DNA of 7,565 bases, from NCBI GenBank assembly GCA_023427285.1, contig JAEZBH010000190.1:1-7565 (forward strand), read 5' to 3'. Made by a program: the position numbers and the translations under genes. Shown here piece by piece: positions 1 through 4,415 of this stretch. This DNA is from Pseudomonadota bacterium. GTDB lineage: Bacteria > Pseudomonadota > Alphaproteobacteria > Sphingomonadales > Sphingomonadaceae. The number at the start of each line of letters is the position of its first letter. Position 1 is the first letter of the stretch. The notes beneath the pieces were generated by a model. It did not search any database. It was not told where the DNA came from and saw only the letters and a program-made list of their open reading frames with translations.

Positions 1-36
1 CCTCCCTCCAGACTTTCTGGCTCGTGTAGCTGCCAT
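1..36 (-). CDS. Start of an unknown small basic protein, cut by the window edge
   Basis: Only the first 12 codons lie in the window (reading leftward M-A-A-T-R-A-R-K-S-G-G-R). The start is supported by an AAGGAG Shine-Dalgarno (complement of 43-48) six bases before the ATG at 36, and by two EcfG-type promoter matches upstream on the same strand. The visible N-terminus is rich in Arg, Lys, Gly and Ser. That is too little to assign a family. The promoter context suggests a general-stress gene, which is inference only. Confidence 0.55.
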   Translation of the reverse strand, partial: MAATRARKSGGR

Positions 37-78
37 CGTGCACTCCTTGCCGTTGCGGCGCTTCGCCGTTGTTCCAGC

Positions 79-103
79 AACGGTTTCGCGCCCGCACGGT
101 TCC
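79..103 (-). promoter_or_regulatory. EcfG-type promoter for the leftward gene (proximal)
   Basis: On the minus strand GGAAC (103-99) is followed after exactly 16 bases by CGTT (82-79). This is the consensus of the alphaproteobacterial general stress sigma factor EcfG. Transcription would start near 72, giving a leader of about 36 nt before the ATG at 36. The sequence match is direct; the sigma assignment is from known consensus. Confidence 0.6.
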
Positions 104-120
104 GCGTGCGACCAGCTGCA

Positions 121-146
121 AACGCCAAGAGATTTGGAACTGTTCC
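121..146 (-). promoter_or_regulatory. EcfG-type promoter for the leftward gene (distal)
   Basis: On the minus strand GGAAC (146-142) is followed after 17 bases by CGTT (124-121). Its -35 lies back to back with the -35 of the rightward promoter at 136-160, within the palindrome TTGGAAC-T-GTTCCAA (134-148). It would be a second, upstream start for the gene beginning at 36. Confidence 0.5.
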
Positions 147-160
147 AATTATGCGGCGTT
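136..160 (+). promoter_or_regulatory. EcfG-type promoter for the DUF378 gene
   Basis: GGAAC (136-140), 16 bases, then CGTT (157-160) is a full match to the EcfG general stress promoter. The start would fall near 167, leaving a 5' leader of about 54 nt before the ATG at 221. No other good promoter was seen between 1 and 220. Confidence 0.65.
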
Positions 161-220
161 ACCCTCAGTCAACATACCGGCGAGTCCGACGCATCAGCGT
201 TGCGAACATGGAGGAGCCCT

Positions 221-448
221 ATGAAAACGCTTAACCTCATTACGCTGATTCTCACGATTATCGGCGGACTCAACTGGGGCCTCATCGCCTTGGCTGATTT
301 CAATCTGGTCAGCGCCCTGTTTGGCACTGACTCAACCTTGACGAACATTGTGTATGCAGTGGTCGGCCTGTCGTCACTCTATCAGCTCATTCCTTTCGTC
401 CGCGCCTGGCATTTGGGCGAGGTCCGGGCAGAAAGCGCGCACTACTGA
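221..448 (+). CDS. DUF378 family small inner-membrane protein
   Basis: A 75-aa protein made almost wholly of two hydrophobic helices, residues about 4-25 and 39-61, joined by a short polar loop. The N-terminal pattern K-T-L-N-L-I-T-L and the G-G-L-N-W-G-L motif at residues 15-21 are typical of the DUF378 (YuzA-like) family, whose function is unknown. The frame stays open back to 38, but the ATG at 221 is preferred: GGAGGAG lies four bases upstream, and the 61 extra residues would be polar and unlike the family. A full-consensus EcfG promoter precedes it, so it is probably induced by general stress (inference). A strong hairpin follows the stop. Family call is confident; role is not known. Confidence 0.85.
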   Translation: MKTLNLITLILTIIGGLNWGLIALADFNLVSALFGTDSTLTNIVYAVVGLSSLYQLIPFVRAWHLGEVRAESAHY

Positions 449-518
449 TACAGCTGAACAAGCAGGGTTTGCGCGGCACGAATCCGGGCCAGCAACTGCC
501 TGACATGCACTATCCCAT

Positions 519-544
519 GGCGTGCCGCCTCCGGGCGGCGCGCC
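519..544 (+). terminator. Strong GC hairpin after the DUF378 gene
   Basis: An 11-bp stem, GGCGTGCCGCC (519-529) with GGCGGCGCGCC (534-544), has one G-T pair and closes on a TCCG tetraloop. It is followed by the moderately T-rich TCATTTCTTGTT. It lies 70 bases after the DUF378 stop and could end that transcript. The T tract is interrupted, so efficient intrinsic termination is not certain. Confidence 0.5.
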
Positions 545-737
545 TCATTTCTTGTTAAGCACAACTATTTGTTTGCTTTTCTCAGGCGCTCGGAAGGTTT
601 TTCTCAAGTTTTTTCCATTCAGCCCCTTGAGTCTTTTTAATTCACCGAACACCATAGGGACAGAACGGCAAAAGCCGTCGCCTCCTGCCATCGGTGCAAG
701 CCGGAATGGCAGGCAACAAAAACAATAAAAACATTCT
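545..737. other. AT-richer non-coding leader before the LuxR-type gene
   Basis: No credible gene lies in this stretch; open frames on either strand lack family features and good ribosome binding sites. It is clearly more T-rich than its flanks. It holds two copies of TTTTCTCA (577-584 and 599-606) exactly 22 bp apart, and CTCAAG (603-608) facing CTTGAG (626-631). It probably holds the promoter and regulatory sites for the downstream regulator. I found no convincing sigma70 or EcfG match. Confidence 0.4.
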
Positions 738-754
738 TTGGGGAGGAAACCGCA

Positions 755-787
755 ATGCATGGTCATCTGTGGGCTTATGGCGTCTAA
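755..787 (+). CDS. Possible 10-codon leader peptide ahead of the LuxR-type gene
   Basis: The best-placed start after the GGGAGG at 741-746 is the ATG at 755 (8-nt spacing from GGAGG). It reads M-H-G-H-L-W-A-Y-G-V and then TAA at 785-787. This frame is not the frame of the regulator. The short ORF overlaps both candidate ATGs of the regulator (759 and 777), so ribosomes could reinitiate or be diverted there. It may be a coupling or attenuating leader, or simply a chance ATG. No family is known. Confidence 0.3.
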   Translation: MHGHLWAYGV

Positions 788-1172
788 GCTGCCCATCAGC
801 CTGAACCGTTCGGCCCCGCTTGGCGGCCACAACGGCTTCGCAGGTCTGGCATCATCCGTGCCGCCAGGCCTCACCCCTCTGCCGCAGCGCTTTGTGCCTG
901 CGATGGAAGTCCGGCCTCTGCCGCCTGTCTCCGCACCGGATAGAGAGCCGTCCGCCTCGCGCGATCTGACGATTCGCGAGCTGGATGTGCTTCAGGGCGT
1001 TGCATCCGGCTGGTCCAACAAGGTGATTGCCCGTCAGCTGAACCTGACGCCGGAAACCGTGAAGTGGCACCTGAAGAACATCATGCGCAAGCTGGATGCG
1101 AAAAGCCGACAGGAGGCCGTAATGCGCGCCATCGCACACGGGCTGCTGGCAGGCAGCACAGATCAGGCCTGA
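759..1172 (+). CDS. Short LuxR-type helix-turn-helix regulator
   Basis: A 137-aa protein whose C-terminal part, residues about 70-127, is a complete LuxR/GerE-type HTH: L-T-I-R-E-L-D-V-L, then A-S-G-W-S-N-K-V-I-A-R-Q-L, then T-V-K-W-H-L-K-N-I-M-R-K-L and S-R-Q-E-A. The V-K-W-H-L-K-N-I pattern resembles the DNA-binding end of MalT-like regulators. The first 65 residues are Pro/Gly/Ser-rich with no receiver or ligand domain, so how it senses a signal is not visible. The start is uncertain: ATG 759 is 12 nt from the ribosome binding site, ATG 777 is 30 nt away, and a TTG at 738 is also in frame. The best-spaced ATG (755) is out of frame. It is monocistronic, facing the DUF2243 gene tail to tail. 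DNA-binding role is confident; targets are unknown. Confidence 0.8.
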   Translation: MVICGLMASKLPISLNRSAPLGGHNGFAGLASSVPPGLTPLPQRFVPAMEVRPLPPVSAPDREPSASRDLTIRELDVLQGVASGWSNKVIARQLNLTPETVKWHLKNIMRKLDAKSRQEAVMRAIAHGLLAGSTDQA

Positions 1173-1230
1173 AAGTGCTGACGATCAAAGGGCTAACGAT
1201 TCTGGCCGGCAACGCGCCTGGTCGCCCGGT

Positions 1231-2151
1231 CTAGGCGCGCTCCGGCTCCGATCGCGCCCACGCGAAGCACCCCGGCGGCGACAGGGTGCCGCTGACGAAC
1301 AGCGCCCCTGCGCCATAAAGCTTCCAGCTTGACGGCAGGCGACCCGGCATCGCCATGACGGCAACGGTGCCGCCGGGGTCGAGCCACACCAGACGCGCAT
1401 CGAGCGCGGCCGTCGCCCGCAAGGCGGCGCCTGCCCCCGCGCTGGCGGGAAAAACGGCTGTCACCAGCCCGCCGGGAGCGGGCCGCAGGGCCCATGCGCC
1501 CGTCAGCACCACGGCAAGACCCAGCAGGAACGCGGTCCGGCCTGCCGATTTCCCGTTCACCGGCTTTCCGCCTGCGGGTTTGCCGCCGGGGGACTTGTCA
1601 TCGGTTGGCTTGCCGCCCGGCTTGCGGCCCGGAAACAGGCCCCGCACCCGGCCTTCGCTTGTCTGCCCCGTGCGCGCCAGCATCAGCCCCGCGACCAGAA
1701 TGAGCCCGCCGGTCAGGAAGAACAGCAGATCCCATGCCACCACGGACTGCGCATCCATGCGGATGTGATGCAGCCCCAGCAGCCAGTGGGCAATCATGCC
1801 GTCCGCCATATGCCACAGGCCAAAGCCCATCATGACCATGCCGATGAAGCGGCGATTGCTGGTGGTTGCGGCTGTGCGCCGCGCTCTCCACAACTTCCAC
1901 AGCCCCACCAGCGCAATCACGTACATCAGCGCATGGAACAGCCCGTCAGCCATCACCTGCACGGACAGGCTGCGCCAGTGCGGCCCGTCCAACCCGCTGA
2001 GCAAATGGTGCCACTGAAGGATCTGGTGCAGCAAAATACCATCGAAGAAGCCGCCCAGCGCGAATCCCAAGGCAATACCTGCCCCGGTGATCGGGCGGGC
2101 CGCACCTGTACCGGGTCCGCCCCCACCCCAGCGATCGTCGCGGGCGGCCAT
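1231..2151 (-). CDS. DUF2243 multi-pass membrane protein with GGKP-repeat linker and C-terminal extension
   Basis: A 306-aa protein. Residues about 22-160 form the DUF2243 membrane domain with four predicted helices (about 22-40, 66-88, 102-124, 139-159). A D-G-x(2-3)-H pattern recurs in three of them: DGILLHQ (37-43), DGLFHA (69-74) and DGMIAHW (117-123), with further His in Q-W-H-H and L-H-H-I-R. This suggests metal or haem binding, but no function is established. Residues 175-205 form a Gly/Lys/Pro linker with repeated GGKP and GK(S/P) units. A fifth hydrophobic helix (about 207-222) and an unrecognised tail of about 80 residues follow (L-V-W-L-D-P-G-G, S-G-T-L-S-P-P-G-C-F-A-W-A-R). Its ATG is 4 nt past the hemerythrin stop, so the two are surely one operon. 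Function unknown. Confidence 0.85.
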   Translation of the reverse strand: MAARDDRWGGGGPGTGAARPITGAGIALGFALGGFFDGILLHQILQWHHLLSGLDGPHWRSLSVQVMADGLFHALMYVIALVGLWKLWRARRTAATTSNRRFIGMVMMGFGLWHMADGMIAHWLLGLHHIRMDAQSVVAWDLLFFLTGGLILVAGLMLARTGQTSEGRVRGLFPGRKPGGKPTDDKSPGGKPAGGKPVNGKSAGRTAFLLGLAVVLTGAWALRPAPGGLVTAVFPASAGAGAALRATAALDARLVWLDPGGTVAVMAMPGRLPSSWKLYGAGALFVSGTLSPPGCFAWARSEPERA

Positions 2152-2155
2152 CGTA

Positions 2156-2701
2156 TCAGAACCCCCGGCCCGAATTCTGGGCGTTCAGCTGCGCTGCAAC
2201 TTCCTGCATCAATTCAGCACGGCGCGTCGCCAGCTCGCTGCCCAGCTCGAACAGATCGATCTCAGAGTTGCGCAACTTGGGGAAAATCTCATTCTCTTCT
2301 TCATGCACGTGATGCTGCACCGCCTGCCGCATCGTGTTCAGCTGCTCGGTGCAATCCAGCCCCTGGCTCTGACGCTGCTCGATGTCGGCAATCATCTGCT
2401 TCACTTCGTTGTGCTCGTCGAGGGCCTCCTGCATCAGCCCGTCCTCGTGGATTGCGGCCCGGGCGCGCGGATAAAAGATTTCTTCTTCAATCTGCGCATG
2501 CACCTTCAGCGCCAGGCAGATTTTCGTAATCAGCGCGGCCTTCTGCGCCTCGTCGCTCAGCGATTCGCTGGCATGGAACCAGCTTTCCGCCTGCCGATGA
2601 TCGCGCTGCAACAGCTCGGTCGCGTCCAGCACCTTGTCTCCGGTGCCCATAGAGGTTTTCCGTGACGTGTCCGGCGATCCGCCAGTTGTGTTTGTCGGCA
2701 T
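2156..2701 (-). CDS. Hemerythrin HHE domain protein
   Basis: A 181-aa soluble protein with a single HHE four-helix bundle spanning about residues 25-170. Candidate di-iron ligands are visible in order: His35 (R-D-H-R-Q), His68 and Glu72 (V-H-A-Q-I-E-E-E-I-F-Y-P), His97 (D-E-H-N-E), His131 and Glu135 (H-H-V-H-E-E-E-N-E-I-F-P). The two H-x3-E repeats are the family hallmark. Such proteins bind O2, NO or act in oxidative or nitrosative stress and iron handling; which applies here cannot be told. The first 22 residues are polar and probably disordered. The ATG at 2701 is chosen because AGGAGG lies just upstream (complement of 2706-2711); a longer frame exists to 2743 without support. First gene of an operon with the DUF2243 gene. 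A GGAAC-N16-GGTT promoter variant lies upstream. Confidence 0.88.
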   Translation of the reverse strand: MPTNTTGGSPDTSRKTSMGTGDKVLDATELLQRDHRQAESWFHASESLSDEAQKAALITKICLALKVHAQIEEEIFYPRARAAIHEDGLMQEALDEHNEVKQMIADIEQRQSQGLDCTEQLNTMRQAVQHHVHEEENEIFPKLRNSEIDLFELGSELATRRAELMQEVAAQLNAQNSGRGF

Positions 2702-2769
2702 AGCTGCCTCCTTTTTTACACCAGGCAAGCAGGGGCCGCCCAAGGAAGGTGCCCCCGCATGTCAGGAGC

Positions 2770-2794
2770 AACCGCCAGCCGGAGGGGAAGTTCC
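2770..2794 (-). promoter_or_regulatory. Possible EcfG-type promoter for the hemerythrin operon
   Basis: On the minus strand GGAAC (2794-2790) is followed after 16 bases by GGTT (2773-2770), one base from the EcfG consensus CGTT. The start would fall near 2763, about 60 nt before the ATG at 2701. The rest of the 233-bp divergent region up to the acetyltransferase start shows no other clear element. Confidence 0.4.
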
Positions 2795-2934
2795 AGCCTT
2801 CCCCACCCCGAAGTCCGTCACGGCAGGCATCGCGCAATTCGCACCGCTGGCCGAGCCATGGCTTTGAATTAAAGCCGATTTCCGCCAAGCCTTCTGCCAA
2901 CATTCAGACTAAAAAATTAGTTGGGGGAAATCAG

Positions 2935-3465
2935 ATGAACGAGACCCGCGATCGGCAGGTTGCGTTGCGTTACAATACCGATGCCCTGGCCCTTATGAGC
3001 GGCGCGGACATCACCGCGCTGACCGAGGCCGCCACCCGCTCCACCTATTACCGCGATGGCCTTTCGCCCGAGCAGGTCGCCGCCATTCAGCGCATTGTGA
3101 ACATCAGCGCGGACACCTGCACGCAAGCGGCTCAAAGCGAGCATCAGATGCTGGTTTGCGCGTTCGTTGACGGCGCGCTCGGCGGCTTTCTCATTGCCAC
3201 CCGCCACGCTGCTGACAGCCACGAGATCGACTGGATGATGGTCCACCCGGATCATCACGGCCTTGGCGTTGGGGCTCGCCTCATGCGCGCGGGCATAGAC
3301 TGGCTGGACGCGAACCATTCCCAATGGCTCACCGTCGTTGCGCACAACCATCGCGCCATCAATTTCTACCGCAAATACGGCTTTGAGATCGACGGGCCGC
3401 TGAACCCGCCAAAAGCCATCGACCAATGGGTCATGCGCCGCCCCGCCGGACCGCTCGCCGCCTGA
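2935..3465 (+). CDS. GNAT family N-acetyltransferase
   Basis: A 176-aa cytosolic enzyme of the Gcn5-related acetyltransferase fold, transferring acetyl from acetyl-CoA to an amine; the substrate is unknown. The acetyl-CoA pyrophosphate-binding motif A is V-H-P-D-H-H-G-L-G-V-G (103-113), preceded by the beta strand E-I-D-W-M-M-V. The usual R/Q-x-x-G-x-G has His108 in the first position. Motif B is at 138-151 (N-H-R-A-I-N-F-Y-R-K-Y-G-F-E) and contains the conserved Tyr. An N-terminal helical segment of about 65 residues precedes the core. The ATG at 2935 follows a GGGGG stretch six bases away; longer in-frame extensions read low-complexity sequence. It is divergent from the hemerythrin operon and stands alone. 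Confidence 0.85.
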   Translation: MNETRDRQVALRYNTDALALMSGADITALTEAATRSTYYRDGLSPEQVAAIQRIVNISADTCTQAAQSEHQMLVCAFVDGALGGFLIATRHAADSHEIDWMMVHPDHHGLGVGARLMRAGIDWLDANHSQWLTVVAHNHRAINFYRKYGFEIDGPLNPPKAIDQWVMRRPAGPLAA

Positions 3466-3493
3466 TTTTCAAATATTTTCGGCAAGTTATTTG

Positions 3494-3530
3494 CAGGAGG
3501 GATGCTCAGGCTGTGCCTTTGCCCTTCCTG
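3494..3530 (+). terminator. Possible terminator after the GNAT gene
   Basis: CAGGA-GGG (3494-3501) pairs with CCC-T-TCCTG (3522-3530) with one bulged T. The enclosed loop holds a second small stem, AGGC-TGT-GCCT (3508-3518). The following bases, TAACTCTCTTCCATTTT, are pyrimidine-rich. It sits between the converging GNAT and antitoxin genes. The T tract is poor, so the call is tentative. Confidence 0.3.
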
Positions 3531-3580
3531 TAACTCTCTTCCATTTTGAAGGCCCGCACCCTTTAAAAGCCGAGACGCCT

Positions 3581-3868
3581 TTATGCGGTGTGAACCTTGG
3601 CGGTCAAATCGATGCCGAGGGCTTTGGCAACCTTGAGCACGGTATCAAGCGTCGGATTGCCATCCGGACTGAGCGCCGCATAAAGCGACTGACGGCCAAG
3701 CCCGGTGGCACGGGCCAACTCGCTCATGCCGCGCGCGCGTGCAATAACGCCCAAGGCATTGGCAACATAGCCCGCATTGCCGCTTGCCAGAGCATCCGCC
3801 AGAAGTTCAGCCTGACTTTCAAGGTCGTCCAGATATTCAGCGGGATCGAAGTTCTTCAATTGGACCAC
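3581..3868 (-). CDS. Antitoxin, HI1420/HigA-like HTH protein
   Basis: A 95-aa protein matching the addiction-module antidote family related to Haemophilus HI1420. It opens with F-D-P-A-E-Y-L-D (7-14), the toxin-contacting N-terminal segment of the family. An XRE-type HTH follows: I-A-R-A-R-G-M-S-E-L-A-R-A-T-G-L (42-57), then R-Q-S-L-Y-A-A-L-S-P-D-G-N-P (59-72), then T-V-L-K-V-A-K-A-L-G. The start is GTG at 3868, with AAGGAGG five bases upstream (complement of 3874-3880). It lies 35 nt behind the toxin gene on the same transcript and has its own strong ribosome binding site, which suits excess antitoxin synthesis. It should neutralise the toxin and repress the promoter through the two operator copies at 4211-4255. 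Confidence 0.88.
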   Translation of the reverse strand: MVQLKNFDPAEYLDDLESQAELLADALASGNAGYVANALGVIARARGMSELARATGLGRQSLYAALSPDGNPTLDTVLKVAKALGIDLTAKVHTA

Positions 3869-3903
3869 GTTCGCCTCCTTGCGTTGTGTTCCAGCGGCTC
3901 GCT

Positions 3904-4209
3904 TTATGGCTCAGGTCTTTTGATTTTTCTGGCCAATTCCTTGGCTCTCTTGATGTCGCGCTCTTGCGAGTCCTTGTCCCCACCGCACAGCAAGATGATC
4001 AGAACATCGCCTTGCCGGGTGAAGTACAGCCGATAGCCCGGGCCGTAATCGATCCGAAGCTCGCTGACCATATCGCCAACGCTTTTAACGTCGCCGAGCA
4101 GTCCTGACTGAACCCGGACAATGCGCTGGGCAATCTTCTTGCGCGCCAGAGCATCCCTCAGACTTCGCAGCCAGGTTTCGAACTCCTCAGTCTGGAGCGT
4201 CTCAAGCAT
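3904..4209 (-). CDS. Type II toxin, RelE/ParE superfamily (HI1419-like)
   Basis: A 101-aa protein of the addiction-module killer family exemplified by HI1419. Landmarks are T-E-E-F-E-T-W-L-R-S-L-R-D (7-19), E-L-R-I-D-Y-G-P-G-Y-R-L-Y-F (50-63) and L-L-C-G-G-D-K-D-S-Q (73-82) followed by the D-I-K-R-A-K-E-L-A helix. Related RelE-type toxins cleave mRNA on the ribosome. It is full length with no truncation. The frame is open back to a TTG at 4236, but the extra nine residues would lie inside the promoter, so the ATG at 4209 is preferred. No Shine-Dalgarno precedes this ATG, and the -10 box ends seven bases before it, pointing to a leaderless transcript. The toxin-first order is the HigBA-style reversal of most type II modules. 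Confidence 0.88.
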   Translation of the reverse strand: MLETLQTEEFETWLRSLRDALARKKIAQRIVRVQSGLLGDVKSVGDMVSELRIDYGPGYRLYFTRQGDVLIILLCGGDKDSQERDIKRAKELARKIKRPEP

Positions 4210-4210
4210 C

Positions 4211-4228
4211 TGTCTTTTATAGGAGACA
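4211..4228. promoter_or_regulatory. Operator copy 2 of the toxin-antitoxin promoter
   Basis: TGTC-N10-GACA, an 18-bp site covering the -10 box (4216-4221). It matches the copy at 4238-4255 at 14 of 18 positions in the same orientation. Likely bound by the antitoxin HTH; binding is inference. Confidence 0.55.
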
Positions 4229-4243
4229 ACCCGCAATTGTCAA
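4216..4243 (-). promoter_or_regulatory. Sigma70-type promoter of the toxin-antitoxin operon
   Basis: On the minus strand TTGACA (4243-4238) is followed after 16 bases by TATAAA (4221-4216). It is the best housekeeping promoter in the window. Transcription should begin at about 4208-4210, that is, on the toxin ATG at 4209. Confidence 0.7.
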
Positions 4244-4255
4244 TTAAAAGAGACA
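4238..4255. promoter_or_regulatory. Operator copy 1 of the toxin-antitoxin promoter
   Basis: TGTC-N10-GACA overlapping the -35 box (4238-4243). Its centre is 27 bp from the centre of the second copy. The outer TGTC/GACA arms are identical in both copies. Probably an autoregulatory site for the antitoxin. Confidence 0.55.
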
Positions 4256-4333
4256 GCTGCACAAAATATTCCCTGCCGTCAAAGTGTCTTGTGCCAAAGG
4301 ACAAGACCGGGTGCGCTCGCATACCCAAAGAAT

Positions 4334-4365
4334 AGGGCCGCGCCCTTTATGAAGGATGCGGCCCT
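4334..4365 (-). terminator. Probable terminator of the paaG-paaZ transcript
   Basis: A two-tier stem: AGGGCCGC (4334-4341) with GCGGCCCT (4358-4365), an internal loop, then CCTT with AAGG closing on TATG. Read leftward, the hairpin is followed by TATTCTTT, a reasonable U tract. It lies about 50 nt past the paaZ stop and would protect the toxin-antitoxin operon from read-through. Confidence 0.55.
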
Positions 4366-4380
4366 TGAAACGAGTGGGAG

Positions 4381-4404
4381 TGCAGAGGGGCAAGCCCCTC
4401 TGCA
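4381..4404. repeat. Perfect 10-bp hairpin after paaZ
   Basis: TGCAGAGGGG (4381-4390) and CCCCTCTGCA (4395-4404) form a perfect stem on a CAAG loop. Its long A/T run lies on the paaZ side, so read leftward the U tract precedes the stem and it is not a classical terminator. It may stabilise the paaZ 3' end or be a dispersed repeat. Confidence 0.5.
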
Positions 4405-4415
4405 AAAACAATAAA

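Noticed and set aside
545..874. A 109-codon minus-strand frame in the leader of the LuxR-type gene
   Set aside because: No recognisable motif or good start signal, and it overlaps the 5' end of the real plus-strand gene.
1213..1239. CGCGCCT / AGGCGCG inverted repeat between the converging LuxR-type and DUF2243 genes
   Set aside because: Seven-bp arms with a 13-base loop and no T tract on either side; too weak to call a terminator.
1527..1557. GGAAC followed by CGTT resembling an EcfG promoter
   Set aside because: The spacing is 22 bases instead of 16 or 17, and it lies inside the DUF2243 coding region.
1765..2529. A 254-codon open frame on the plus strand
   Set aside because: Antisense to the DUF2243 and hemerythrin genes, both of which have clear family motifs.
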